Shown: positions 21,586 to 34,499 of the stretch, piece by piece
Numbering within the stretch: position 1 is the first letter of the stretch
How the letters are laid out: each line of letters begins with the position of its first letter
Assembly: GCA_029204225.1 (NCBI GenBank)
Contig: MU832127.1
Span: 21,894 to 85,893, forward strand
Length of the DNA: 64,000 nt
Direction of reading: 5' to 3'
Source: Diphasiastrum complanatum
Taxonomy: Eukaryota > Streptophyta > Lycopodiopsida > Lycopodiales > Lycopodiaceae
The notes under the pieces: generated by a model
What the model was told of the DNA's origin: nothing
Database searches by the model: none
Seen by the model: only the letters and a program-made list of their open reading frames with translations
Translations under genes and position numbers: made by a program

Positions 21586-24567
21586 CTAGCTTGGTTCAAT
21601 CATTGCTTTACTAATCACTCCAAGTGATGATCTGAACTTCATAAAAGGTGTCTTTTGAAGTGGTTTAGTAAGTAGATCAGCTACACATTCATTGCTTGGA
21701 ACATGCTCCAAAGCAATCTCCTTGGCTTGCACCATTTCTCTCACAAAGTGATGGCATATCTCAATGTGCTTAGATCTTGCATGGAAGATTGGGTTAGATG
21801 CAAGGTGTTGGGCTGATATATTGTCATTGTAGATGATTGGTGCCTCCTCTGAATCCATGATCTTTAGTTCCACCAATAATCTCTCGATCCAAAGTACCTC
21901 CTTTGTAGTGGTTGTCAAAGCTTTGTACTCGGCCTCGGTTGAAGATAGAGATATAGTTTCTTGCTTTTTTTGAAAGCCATGAAACCACACCTTCTCCTAT
22001 GAAAGTTGAATAGGCACTTGTTGATTTCCTATCCCTCTTGTCCCCTGCAAAATCTGAATCACTAAATGCATGAAGGTTAATCACATTGCCTCTATATAGA
22101 ATCCCAAAATCCAATGTACCCAAGATGTATCTTAGAATCCTCTTAGCCTTTTTCCAATGGATATTCAATGGCTTTTGCATGGATTGGCTCAACCTACATA
22201 CACTAAAGCTAAGATCTGGTCTAGTTATAGTGATCCACATTAAGGAACCTATAAGTTGCCTAAACAAAGTGATGTCCATAAAGGATCTTTCATCATCTTC
22301 ATTTGGCACTTTTACATCTTGCTCCATTGATGTGTCAACACTTTTGCATACTTCCATCTTAAACTTCTTCAAAAGACTTTAAGCATAGTTTACTTGACTT
22401 ATAGAGATAAAATCAGACCCTCTAAGTACTTCTATGCCTAAGATGAAGTGAAGACACCCTAGATCTACCATCTTGAACTCTAAGGATAGATCTATCTTGA
22501 TTTTTTCAATACCATCAACACTATTTCCACTAATGATGATGTCATCTACATAAATGAGTAAAAGTACAATACCAACATCATCAAACTTAATGTAAAGAGT
22601 GGGATCATATTCACTTTGAACAAAATAAAGTGAAATAAGATAGCAATGTAGTCTTGAATTCCAAGATCTCGAGGCTTGCTTCAAGCCATAGATGCTTCTT
22701 TGGAGATGGCATACTTTGTTCTCCATTCCATACTTGATGAACCCTTGTGGCTGCTCCATATAGATATCCTCTTCCAAAAAACCATTCAAGAAAGCATTAG
22801 AGACATCCATTTGACATAGAATCCATCCAAAATGTGATGCAAGTGCAATGATTAGCCTTATAGTGACCATCTTGGCCACGGGTGCAAAAGTTTTCTCATA
22901 GTCTATCCCTCTCTCTTGAGCATAACCTTTTTCAACTAATCTTTCTTTATGTTTGTTAACACTCCCATTTGCATTCAACTTAAGCTTGAAGACCCACTTG
23001 CATCCTATTACATTCCTTTGAGGTCTCTCAACAAGCAACCAAGTTTCATTCTCAATCAAGGCATCATACTCATCCAACATAACTTTATACCATTCTTTGG
23101 AGTTCAATGCATCTTCAACATTAGATGGTTCTTCAAAACTAGATAAAGCATAAGAAGTGGATGAGATACCCTCAACTTGCTGTCCTTTGCCTTGATATGT
23201 GAGCCTTGATGGCTCCACTTTTGCCCTTGAAGATCTCCTTGGTGTGATAGGTGGGTTTGGTGCTTGCTCCTCCATGAGCTCCTCCTCAAAACCAAGATCT
23301 TGCTCCTCGGCCATCTTCTTCTTGATTGTTGGAGCACTTGAGCCTTCTTCAAGCATATGCATATGATGTTCATCAAAGATGACATCCCTTGAAACAACAA
23401 ATTTGTTCAAGGATGGGAGATAGACTTTGTAGCCCTTGCTTGAGCTTGCATATCCAAGCATAATCCCTCTTGTGGAAGATGGATCCTCCTTGGTTCTTGT
23501 TTCCAATGGCACATGCACATAACATATACACCCAAAAACTTTCAAGTGCTTAAGATTGGGTTTCTTTCCATACAACATCTCATAAGGAGTTTTGCCTTCA
23601 ATTGCTTTGCAAGACACCCTATTCATCAAGTAGTTTGCACATACAAGAGACTCACCCGAAAAGGATTTGGGCAAACAAGCATCTAATCTTGAAGCCTTAG
23701 AACATTCACATAATGTTCTATTCCTTCTTTCAACAACTCCATTTTGTTGAGGAGTGTAAGGACAAGAAGTCTCTTTCTTGATCCCTTCCTCCTCACAAAA
23801 GGCCTTGAACTCATTGGAGATGAATTCTCCACCATTGTCACTTCTAAGAATCTTGATGCTATGATTATGATGCTTTTCCACAAACAACTTGAACTTTACA
23901 AAAGTATCAAATACTTGAGACTTGAAGGAAAGTAAGAACACCCAAAAATATCTTGAGTAGTCATCAATGAAGGTTAAAAACATGGATGAACCTCCATTAG
24001 ATTTGGTGCTAGCAATGTGCACATCCGAGTGTATGAGTTCAAGAGGACGAGATGACTTTGTGATGGAGTTAGGAAACACCTTTTTATGTGCCTTGGATAA
24101 GGCACAAGCTTTACAAACCTTGTCTTCCTTCCCAATAGACCTTGGTAGGCCTAAAGCATACTCCTCCTTGATCATAGCCTCCATGGAACCCGAGTTGACA
24201 TGTCCAAGTCTTTTGTGCCATAAAGTAAAGGTAGATATCTTGCTCTTCTCGGCCAACATGACAACATTAGTATCCACAAATGCATCCAACTTATAAAGTT
24301 TGCCAAGTCTAGTGCCCTTAGCCACTATCTTACCCTTCTTCTTGATGAAACATTCATTTGAAGCAAAGTCAACATTGAAACCATTGTCTACCATTTGGCC
24401 AACACTTAGTAGATTCTTTGTTATTGTAGGAATGTACAAAGCACCTTCTATGTTGATCTTTTTGGAAGATCCTAAGCAAAGGGGAATGCTACCAACTTCT
24501 TCAATCTTACAAGCTTCATCATTTGTTGTATAGATAGACTTTATAGGTCCATCATAAGATAAGAGAG
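21586..24567 (-). pseudogene. Copia pol (partial protease, integrase, RT, RNase H)
   Basis: A 686-codon frame (24439-22379) holds the protease end (YIPTITKNLLSVGQ), the pre-integrase LWHKRLGH with a C-x2-C (CKACA), and an integrase core. Its catalytic triad is complete: residues D139 (HSDVH), D201 (RSDNGG) and E237 (GVVERRN), with D-35-E spacing. A reverse transcriptase with YVDD at residues 630-633 follows. The frame stops (TAA) after SQVNYA at 22379. RT/RNase H continues in 22372-21824 (TRPDLSFSVCRLSQSMQKPL), and a shift near 21970 in a T7 run moves it to 21990-21586 (SLSSTEAEYKAL, HARSKHIEI, VADLLTKPL). One stop, one shift and the missing gag make it non-autonomous. Confidence 0.85.
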
Positions 24568-24959
24568 AAAAAACATGAAATTGCTTGATTTATTTTGGTG
24601 AGATATCATCACCTATATATACGTGATCCATCACGGTTTTGGGCAGGTATGAGTAGCCCTAAACCTATCCCTAATGCTAATTTTGGTGGATCTTTCATCC
24701 CTACCAAGTTAGGGTTGGAATCTTGGAGATCCCTCAACAATGCAAAAACTACCAAAAATAGCTCCTATTTTTTCTCCCTTGTATCTAAGCATAATTTGGA
24801 CTCATTCCAAAGGTTCTAACACTTAGGTCTACTTGAGAACATCCTTATGAATGGAATCCTATGCTATTTGGCACGTGTGACAAGCCACATCATGACCATC
24901 TAACTATTTACAAGTCATATGACCAAAACTAGTCAAGCTAGAATTGTGAATTTTTAACA
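24568..24959 (-). mobile_element. Copia family A 5' LTR, truncated
   Basis: Matches the first 385-392 bp of the 3' LTR (21571 downward), then breaks off against protease coding sequence. The outer TG end at 24959 adjoins GGATC. Confidence 0.85.
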
Positions 24960-24964
24960 GGATC

Positions 24965-25577
<613 letters not shown>

Positions 25578-25849
25578 ATAGAAAAGGTTAGGATTAGGAT
25601 TTGATGGACCCAGATCCATGTGCCATAACAACTTGAGTTGCACAAAAATCCTTTACTTAAATTCATATTTAGCTACTTGGGTCTCTTTTTATATTTGACT
25701 CCATTGAGAGCTATTTTACCATTATTTTTCGTAGCTTTGGCTTGCGACTATATTGCACCATTTTATGGTGTTTGACTTTATAATGATCGCCAAATGAAGA
25801 TCCGACTAGATCCTGTTGCATGCAACCAAAAGGACACTTGTGGAGCAAT

Positions 25850-28313
25850 TTACACAATCTCTAATAAATACTGGAGTAAACAAATTTAGATTTTCAAATA
25901 AAAGATCTAAATCTTTGACTCCTTCAATTGATCGAGAATTACTCATCATTTTAAGAATCACATTGTCTTATAATCTTTTAATGATAATTAAGTATCAATT
26001 TATGATCCATCAGTCATAAATATTTAGAATCTTATGATTCGTCAATCAGTACAGGATTCCCTTGATCATGGAAAGACACTGGAGTATATATATAACATAC
26101 CACTCAAGAAATATAAGAACTATTCTAAAATCTTTTCCCCAAAGAAAATTACTGGATTTCAAGAATATTCTACTAATCTGATCCTTAACAAGACTATGAG
26201 TTATCCAACTTCTGCAATCAATCAGATAATTAAAGACCATTTTAACACCCGTCTTTAACACCATAAAATTTATACAATCACCTAGAACAACATTTAGAGA
26301 TTACAAAGTTCTATTGAATTCCAACTCAATTAAGTGGTTATCCTTGATATTAGTTAAACTCTGTCATCCAATATGAGGTCACTGGGATACAGTCAATAAC
26401 TTAGAATCTATTTCTCATTCGAAAAATATTTTATACCAATAATTTCCTATATTCTATGCACACAACTTTTACTAATGAATCTTGATGACTCACAAAGCAC
26501 TGTCTTATAAGCAATATAGATCAAAATAAACAATTCCTAATGAATTTTTTTCACAACGCTTATTCAACCAAATAACTTCTAATCAGGAGTAATCCAATTA
26601 CTCATTGTAAATGATTCAGAAATCTCAAATGTCTAGGTGCAAATCTTAATTATACTAGTATAACACCACATATCATCTTCTAATCCACACTAAGTTATTG
26701 AATTACCCTTTCCACAGAAAGAGACATTAACATGCCAGTGACTGTTCTAAACATTACTTGTTCATATTGTATATGCACACTGACTAGTTTAAATATACGA
26801 TATAAACTCATTACATAGGAAACACATAGTAGATCCACAAGATTAGGATGTACATATCCAACTATGTTCCTATACATAAACATAGGCTATAATTTGTTAG
26901 ATATATCCATACATATGTTACTCACATAACTCATTGAGAATCTTGCAACTCAGCTACAGAAGAAAACTCTATTTCTCATGAGTAAATAACATATCTGAAA
27001 AATCTCTGAAGTCAATAATTCCACATCACAAATTTTCCAACCATCAACTTTTATTAACAAAATTCTTCAACCAATCAACCTACATCAGATCTCAGTATTC
27101 AAACCAAGATTAGGTTGACTTATACAGACATCTTTGGACACAGAGTTAAGATTAAAGCTCTATTCCCAACTGACTCAGTCCATAACAAAATGGTACTTGG
27201 AAAAATTGATCAGTGAAACCTTCATTTAATCTTTACCACCACTATCCCTATTCATGAATATCTTACAGCTCATTACCCCCAAAACTCCTATAGTTCCAGA
27301 TTATTCAAAACAATCCCTAAGAGTTTCTTTATTTCAACTGGATAGTTCCACCTTTGCACACATACTGGATTTTTCACAAAAAATCCACGCAATTGGTTGA
27401 TCTCATGAAAGTCTTATTTCTACCTTTTCTTCTCTCTCTTTTAAAAGAAATTCAATAATTTCGATAAAAAGTTCTCAGGAGACAACGTATAAGATATCAA
27501 AGATCCGAAAAATTCAGTAATGAGTATCCAATACTATTACAAACCAGACTTTCTCCAAAATCATAAAATATCTTATTCCGAGTGATAGAAATATTACATA
27601 TCAATAATCAACTATTAAATAGAGATAATCATTTGGGTCTAAGAAGTCTAAATTCCACTAAATCAATCAAAAACATCAACAGATTCTAAGCCATATTCAC
27701 AAAGCTTGTATGGAAGTATAATTTCATATAATTATAATCAGTCCTTCAGAACATTGTTCTACAGTGGAAGGAGTTATATGAATCTCAATCCAATTGTCTC
27801 GTATTTAAGAAATTTCTAAAAAGTAGAAGTTCAAAAAAATAAAAGAGAAATAGATTTAAGGGCCTTTAGATTTTGTAATTAATGAGATACCATTTGGGAT
27901 CCAGATCTATGTCTCATAATTTTGCAAAATACCCTAAATAAAAAACCAATGAATTTCTCTGTTAGTAAGAGAGGAGGGGATCTTGGCTTCATAGATCAAA
28001 AAATCCAATAGGTAGATGGGTGAGTTTCCATAGTATATATAATCTCCATTGAGGAGAGAATATTTCTCTTAGGATCCCATCAACCCAAATATAAGCTATT
28101 GACCTCCTATTCTTTGCATTATAGTAGTCAAACACCATGCAAGTACTCCTATGTCCAAATATAGGTCTGGTCCCTCATAAGATTATAGATTACAATATTG
28201 TTGGCCAAGCCTGAAATGACGAGGCATAACTAAAAACCTTATACACTGGAGTAACCGGCTATCCATGTCAAGAATTATTCCAAATCCCACATACTGAACA
28301 TGGACGTAACAGA
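25850..28313 (+). mobile_element. Large non-coding AT-rich element, copy 1 (internal part and right terminal repeat)
   Basis: Collinear blocks match 40.14-42.89 kb: ATACTGGAGTAAA near 25861/40156, TTTATGATCC..CATAAATATTTAGA near 26000/40275, CTAGTATAACACCACAT near 26657/41598, GTTACTCACATA..TCA near 26918/41868, and TTTTGTAA.TAATGAGATACCA near 27875/42812. It ends at 28217-28313 with a segment that runs from TGACGAGGCATAAC to CATGGACGTAACA. The related segment in copy 2 stands at the opposite end (39337-39431), so these segments behave like short LTRs. No coding capacity is seen, so it may be a LARD/TRIM-like non-autonomous element. The left terminal repeat is missing. Confidence 0.5.
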
Positions 28314-29538
28314 CTTTATGACATTGGTAGTTTCAATTGCACTTGCATGCGCTTTTTCGATGCGGACTATACTCTTGTTCCAGTCATCATAGAATTTGGT
28401 TATGAGATGTTTGGCTTTTTATTCATTGGCAAGTCTAGTACTTGTCGACTTTCTTTCGATGATAGGGCTGCCAATAGATATAAGTTCTAGAGCTCTCATT
28501 GCTAATCTTTCATCGACGTTCTCTGTAGTTTTGGGGTTACAATTTCACATTTGGATATTTTCGTACGATTGATGACATTTGAAAACTCATTATTGGATGT
28601 GGAAGGTACATCATCAAGCTGCTAAGGAATGAGAGGTGGGCAATAGTGTTCGAGAATAGGCATAGGCGGGGATTGTGGCAATGCTCAAAGGAATCATCAA
28701 TCTAAAAAGCATATTGGATGTGCTAGTCGATGGTTCCTCAGTCTACAGGTCGATGGTTCGATTTTCCTCGGTCTATAGGTCGAAGTGAGAGAAGGTGAGC
28801 TAAAGCTGTTGATATTGATGGTGGTGGTGGATTCAATGAAGAGGAAGTCTAAAATGGTGTAGAGATGGCGGATGGAGGGATCTCAGATGATGAGATTATA
28901 GTGGACCATCGCAACATTGTAGCATTGAATGAGGATGGCAGAATGGTATTGTTGGTGATCAACATAAATAGCCTAGAGGCATTTGTAAGCTTGGGGGAGG
29001 CTGTTAGTGAGGGTGGTGAGTGTGGGTGGCAATTCTTGACACGTTCCATCAATGTCTCATATGTTGACTTTGGTGTCGATGGTGGCTTGTACTATGGCAC
29101 AAACCTGGCCTGTGTTATTTGTAAAGGTGAAGGGATGAAGAGGGTGGAATGAAATGAGGGAGATTTTGCACACGAGAGAATGAATTTTCTCTCTTGAGAA
29201 AAACTAATAATGAGGCCTACAATAAAATGAAGGGAGGAGCTTGCAAAAATATCACAGAAATAGCCAAAGTCCTTAACTTGCATGAAATCAGTAAGCATGG
29301 CAAAAACAAAAATAATTTTACTATCCTCTGAGACTATTTGATACACATGAAAAATGTTTGAATGCGAGAGGGAGAAAGCCAAGAATGGAAGACGAAAATG
29401 ATAAGAAGCTAATCTAATGAGAAAATGACAAATTAATGGGAGGTTACCATCTAGAGCAATGGAAAACTTTGTTGGATTATTCAACTATTGGGAGTCATTC
29501 ATCCGAATAATTGATCTTAATCTACATCAATTTCATTT
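28314..29538. other. No recognisable gene
   Basis: Holds a short tandem phrase (GGTCGATGGTTC / GGTCTATAGGTCGA, about 28731-28790) and overlapping open frames on both strands at 28849-29484 that I cannot match to any family. The 95-codon plus frame at 28865-29152 begins with ATG but has no convincing context. Confidence 0.3.
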
Positions 29539-29748
29539 ATGCAATTCTGCTGTTTTATTAACATTTTACAGTCTGTAGAAATACTCGGGAACCGCTCAAC
29601 AGATGGCTCCGACATATCTGAACTACTTCGACAACTTATCGAAAAAGTTGAAGACATCAAAGTTGGTCAATTATTGTTTCCGCCTGTTATGAAGCTTACA
29701 ACTTGCCCTAACTATTTTTCAAGTAAATTTCTGGGAAGGCCTTACTGA
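29539..29748 (+). CDS. Possible host exon of unknown function
   Basis: A T-rich tract ending in TTTTACAG at about 29571 looks like a splice acceptor. It is followed by an open frame encoding SVEILGNRSTDGSDISELLR, then QLIEKVEDIKVGQ and a stop at 29748. It ends just before the Copia LTR. The composition is protein-like but the family is unknown. Confidence 0.2.
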   Translation: MQFCCFINILQSVEILGNRSTDGSDISELLRQLIEKVEDIKVGQLLFPPVMKLTTCPNYFSSKFLGRPY

Positions 29749-29774
29749 ATGGATGATAGCGCATTATGGCTAGC

Positions 29775-30407
29775 TGTCAATTGCAATCTACGACCTAATT
29801 AAGCTGACCTAATTGCATAAGCTTAAATTGCTTTAGTATAAACAGCTGATCATATAGAAGAAACAAAGAGAGAGAGAAACGCAGAGGAGAAGGACTCATA
29901 GAGTTCTATTGGTGTTCAGTTTGAGTATTGCTACTTAACGCTTACTGCTTGTCAACAAAAGTGCATCATACGGAGTTATCAGTTACTCAGATATAGTTTA
30001 GAATTGGCGGTTGCATCCGCTATTGTCTTGTGCTCATCATCATCTGATTTTGTACATGTTACTTATTGAATCAGTCCATCCTCTTATTGTATTCAGTATC
30101 ATGTCAGAATGTATGCTTCTCTGTAGTTATCAGTAACTGATGGATCTCTTATTGTTTTGTCTGATTTATATTGCAATATTCTATACATCACATCACTATG
30201 TAATTGTTTGGCTATGAAATCACTTTAGCGCTAATGATTTCAAAGTTAGTTGCTAAAAGATCAAACGTGACGAGTGTCATAATAGCTTTGTTTGATTAAT
30301 GATAGGCATAGTCATGCATAAAGAAGAAGGATCATTTCGTTGCACTCGATAGTTCGTCCATAGACCTCGACTTATCAACTCTTCTTCTTCCCTTCCTTCT
30401 TCGAACA
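29775..30407 (+). mobile_element. Copia family B 5' LTR
   Basis: Ends ...TTCGAACA exactly at a primer binding site. The proposed start TGTCAATTGC (29775) is a TGT...ACA match and could be off by some tens of bases. It contains a TATA-like TAGTATAAACAG at about 29837. No 3' LTR partner exists in the window. Confidence 0.5.
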
Positions 30408-30539
30408 TGGTATCAGAGCTCTAATATTAGATACCCTACATGCTATCAGAGTGGTACTATTAGATACCTTTCATGGTATTATAGCTCTAATATTTGATAC
30501 TTTTCATAGTATCAGAGTGATACCTATTATTAGAGCACA
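30408..30539 (+). repeat. Primer binding site repeated four times, 33-bp period
   Basis: TGGTATCAGAGC stands at 30408. Degenerate versions start at 30441 (TGCTATCAGAGT), 30474 (TGGTATTATAGC) and 30507 (TAGTATCAGAGT), exactly 33 bp apart. Each is followed by an ATTAGATACC-like tail. The first copy is the canonical initiator Met-tRNA primer site adjoining the LTR. Confidence 0.85.
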
Positions 30540-30658
30540 CTTGCTCTTAATCTTCAAGAGGGGGGTATCAAATTTCAATATCCGAAAATTGATCTCCAAT
30601 TGTAGCATCACACGGTATCATTCTTAAGTCATCGATTTATCGACATACTAACTTCTAG

Positions 30659-31340
30659 ATGGATTCTCTAAACAAAGTCGGTCTCAATGTAGACAAGCTT
30701 AATGGTTCCAATTACTATTTGTGAAAATTTAAGATGAAGACCTTGCTAAGCACCAACTGTTGTCACAGGTGACAAACTGAAACTTGAAGACGACATAGTC
30801 GACTCAAAATGGAAATCGAAGGATGGTAAAACTTTTGCGCTTATCATAATCAATAGATCGGATACTCAGATTGGCCACATATCTGAAGCTCAAACTTCAA
30901 AAGAACTATGGGACATCTTGAGCTCACTATATGATGTGAGGGACGTGACTTCCAAGTTGCATCTCAGAAGAAAATTCTTCACACTCAAGATGTTGAAATG
31001 GTGATTCACTTCATAATCACATAAACCAATTTAAGAATCTTTTGCAGCAGATGGCTTCATATCGACACACTCAGATTTAGTTCTGACTCGAGTTATCACT
31101 ATGTTGCTACAGGAAGATAATCGAAGAAGTCAAGACACCTCTTTGACTTCATCGGCTCATGTTCTGTATGTCAACAAAGGCTCTAAGCGACAGAAGAAGA
31201 AAAGCTCTAACTAGAAGCTGACACAGAGTCAAGAGCAATTATCAAATCCACAGTCAAAGAAGAAGATGTTCTACAAGTATTGTGAACGCACTAATCATGA
31301 GATCCAAGATTGCAATATTCTAAAAGCGAAGAATGCCAAC
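30659..31340 (+). pseudogene. Copia family B gag
   Basis: ATG at 30659 starts MDSLNKVGLNVDKLNGSNYY, a typical Copia gag start, soon followed by a stop (the expected Trp codon reads TGA). Later parts read SKELWDILSSLYDVRDVTSK and FKNLLQQM in shifting frames. The zinc knuckle near 31270 is YCERTNHEIQDC, in which the first Cys of the CCHC set appears to be Tyr. Several stops make it non-functional. Confidence 0.7.
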
Positions 31341-33316
31341 AAGCATTCAGATCAACATGCGAATGTAGTCTCAGTATCATCTCAATCTCCTACAATCGAC
31401 GTGGATGAAGGAGCGTTTATGGTCAAAGACCAAAAGGTGCAAGTTGATAATTCTTGGTTTATGGATTCGGGAGCTACTCAACATATGACCAGTCATAAAG
31501 AAATTTGTTTATCTTGGCGGTGATAGCACACACACTATCGAAGGTGAAGGCACTGTAAGATTAAAGTTCCAGCATGATCAAATCAAACTACTATAAAATG
31601 TTTTGTATGTACCTAATCTCTCTACAAATCTGTTATCAATAAGTAGGATTACTTATTTAGATCATAGGATAGAGTTTGAGTCTGATCAATACCGAATTAT
31701 CGATAGGACAAGTAAGATCTCCGCACTTGACAAGAGACATGGATACTTATATAGACTGACTCATTGTTATTCTGACACAAGTCAAGCCTTGAAAAACTCG
31801 GTTCTTGGCAATAAAGCAAATTTACTTTGGCATTATAGATTAGGACACTTGAATCATACATCTGTGTCGAACATGTCCAGACAATCCCTAGCACTCGATC
31901 TCGACTATCCAACCAACAAAGTCGACCTCCCTATTTGTCATAACTACATCCTTGGAAAGCAGTCTAGGATTCCTTTTAAATCAAGTCATAGGCATGCAGC
32001 AAAAGATGTTCTAGACATTGTTCATTCAGATATATGTGGTCCAATGCAAACTTCGTCGTTGCTTGATGCAAAGTAACTGAAGCTGTTTCCACTATAGCTT
32101 ATATCCAGAATAGATGGCCGACTAAATGTCTCTTAGACAAAATACCATATGAAGTTTGGACAAGCTCCAAACCATCATTATCAAACCTACGTATTTTTGG
32201 ATATATCGCTTATGCGCATATACGACGAGATATCAAGAAGGAACTTGACTTCCACAATATCAAAACTATTTTCATTAGCTACACTATTTCAAATAAAGCT
32301 TATAAGCTGTATGATCTTGTCGAGTGGAAGATATTCACCAGTCGAGCGATATCGTCTTCATTGAAGATCAATTTATTGACCTCAAAGGCAAGGGCAAAGC
32401 TCATGTAGTCAAACTATCAGATATTCTCGAACTATCAAACATTGTTGTTCCCAAGTCGACTAATCATATTGAAGGTCCTAGGTCTTCTACTTTTTCATTT
32501 GCTACTGCAACCGATCTAGAAATACATCAAATGAATGTACAAACAACATATCTGAATCAAGTTATCGAAGAAGATATTTATATGATGCAACCCGAAGGTT
32601 ATACTATCGAAGGCAAAAAGAATCATGTATGTAAACTCCACAAAGCACTTTATGGCTTGAAGCAATCTGCTAGAGCATGGTTTCAGATGATCCACACTTT
32701 TCTTATCGATCACGGCTATAAACCAAGCACTTCAGATTCTAACATCTACTTCAAGACAGTGCAATATTATTTTATTATTATCACTTTGTATGTGGACAAC
32801 ACACTGCTTTATAGCAACAATATCAATCTAATAAAAGATGCTAAATCAATGTTGTCATCAGAATTCGACATGACAGATATGGGCGAAGCTCATTACTGTC
32901 TAGGTATTCAAATCCAAAGAGACAAAGCGAAAGTTGATCTACATTACTCAACAAAGATACATTCACAATATGTTGATCAGATATAATATGATGAATTGCA
33001 AGTTAGCTCACTCACCAATGGACCTAGGACTCAAATTGTTGAAGGACCAACTTCCTCAAACAATCAAAGAGAAGGAGCGGATGCATGAGAATCCTTATCA
33101 TTCGATAATAGGTTCTCTTATGTACGCAATGATTTGTACCAAACCAGACATAGCTTTTGCAGTCAATTCCTTAAGTCATTTTATGACCAATCATGGCATG
33201 ATACATTGAAAAGCTCTTATCAAAGCTATGAGATACATTCGAGCTACTATGGACTCATGCATTTGTTATGGAGCAGTCGACAACAATAAACTCAATATTC
33301 TTAGTGGATTTTAGAA
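31341..33316 (+). pseudogene. Copia family B pol, heavily decayed
   Basis: Protease: WFMDSGATQHMTSHKE near 31458. Pre-integrase: LWHYRLGHLNHTSVSNMSRQ, then HSDICGPMQTSS. The central integrase core is then missing, and the frame resumes near 32085 with the integrase tail (IAYIQNRWPTKCLL, FGYIAYAH). Reverse transcriptase (32324-32986) has VQTTYLNQVIEEDIYMMQPE and LYGLKQSARAWF. Its catalytic box reads YVDN instead of YVDD, which would abolish polymerisation. RNase H start: SIIGSLMYAMICTKPDIAFA (32934-33209), ending near 33316. The 3' part and LTR are absent. Confidence 0.8.
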
Positions 33317-33399
33317 ATTTGTAATGCTTGCTGGTACACATTATACTTGAATTTTTCAAAATTCATAAATATACCCAATCTCCCTTTTGAAAATATCGA

Positions 33400-34420
33400 A
33401 GTGATCTTTTCATATTAGCATAATGTTTGTCCCTATCCTTGGCACATTGGAGATTCTCATGCTAGCACTTCTCGCTCAATGGTGGTATAGTTCATCTCTA
33501 CGGGGATCAACTGCCTACTGACAAAATAAATCGGATAATCCTTTCTGGTTGTGTTACAATACTCCCTATGGCATATTTGGAAGGGTTGGTATGGGGCATC
33601 ACTTTATAGGCATACACTTTCCACTCAGTGTAGAATGCAGTTTTGTGTTGATCCTTGAGAACAATCTACATGTAATTATAGCCACTAAACTCATCGAGAA
33701 AACTATAAGCTTCAGCTCTAGCTATTCTTTCTAGCACATTTTTCATAAAAGGTAAGAAAAAAATGGTCTATGTTGAAAACATCATTAAGCTTCTTGTAAT
33801 CTACACAGATTCTAAGTTTATCACATTTCTATGGATCGGTAATATCCACTATGTATGTTCCATCTCATAGATGAAACCTCCATCCAGAAGCTTAATCAAT
33901 TCTTTTTGAATCAATTGAGCATCATGCAAGTTTAAATTGATATGCTCTACTTACGGCGGATTTGACCCCATCAACCGACGGAATGGCATGAACCACTACA
34001 TCCGGTGATATGCCCTTCAACTTAGCATAATTCCATTTGGAACAACTACGGTACTTGCAAAAGAAGTGCCTTTAGATCTTGTAATTCATTGCCCTCGACA
34101 TCCTCTCTTTTGATTATAATGTGACTGACTTCTCCCTCTTTGGCTATATCTAACTCTTTAGTACATGAAAGACTTTCGTAGACATTGGTCCCTAAAAAGG
34201 TATTCTCTATTGCCTCTCTCTTGGCTCTTGGCATGACCACTACTTCTTCATCTATGACATAGCCCCCTTGAAGTAATGTAGTACATTATTTAGGCTCTTT
34301 AGTGGCATTTTGTCGGATTTTAGCTTGTGCTTTGTGGGAGGTCATCAAATCAGTTTTAACATCTTGTTTATTGCTCTTAGCCTTCTACTATAATGTTTTA
34401 GACTTGTACAAGGGCTTGCA
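33400..34420 (-). pseudogene. Gypsy pre-RT and RT fragment
   Basis: The minus strand encodes KELDIAKEGEVSHIIIKRED (34046-34240) upstream of RT-like pieces. These are KLLDGGFIYEMEHT near 33890, a damaged 'lRicVDYkkLND' near 33800, and AYSFLDEFSGYNY, then DQHKTAFYTEWKVYAYKVMP near 33700-33610. After VMP the frame jumps to an RNase H-like 'YAIGSIVTQPE', so the YxDD core is deleted. Numerous stops and shifts. It abuts the broken 3' end of Copia family B. Confidence 0.65.
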
Positions 34421-34499
34421 TTCAAGGGGCGGGTTGGTGGTTGGCTTTTCTTAGTTAAGTTGCATCCACATATTTTGATGTTACGGACCTGATTGAGCT

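Larger units (their letters stand above)
20885..24964 (-). mobile_element. Copia family A insertion with 5-bp target duplication, internally deleted
   Basis: GGATC occurs at 20885-20889 and 24960-24964, directly outside an element that begins and ends TG...CA. In minus-strand order: truncated 5' LTR (24959-24568), protease tail, integrase, reverse transcriptase, RNase H, a purine tract, and a complete 3' LTR (21571-20890). The end of the 5' LTR, the primer binding site, gag and the protease active site are missing. This is one deletion joining LTR to protease near 24567. The shared part of the LTRs (about 385 bp) differs at only about three positions by eye, so insertion was recent. Confidence 0.85.

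Noticed and set aside
21207-24819. Two nearly identical 74-codon plus frames (21207-21431 and 24595-24819)
   Set aside because: They are antisense frames in the two LTR copies of the Copia at 20.89-24.96 kb, not genes.
30408-30539. CRISPR-like or satellite array
   Set aside because: The 33-bp units are contiguous without spacers and start at the LTR edge with the primer site motif, so they belong to the Copia leader.
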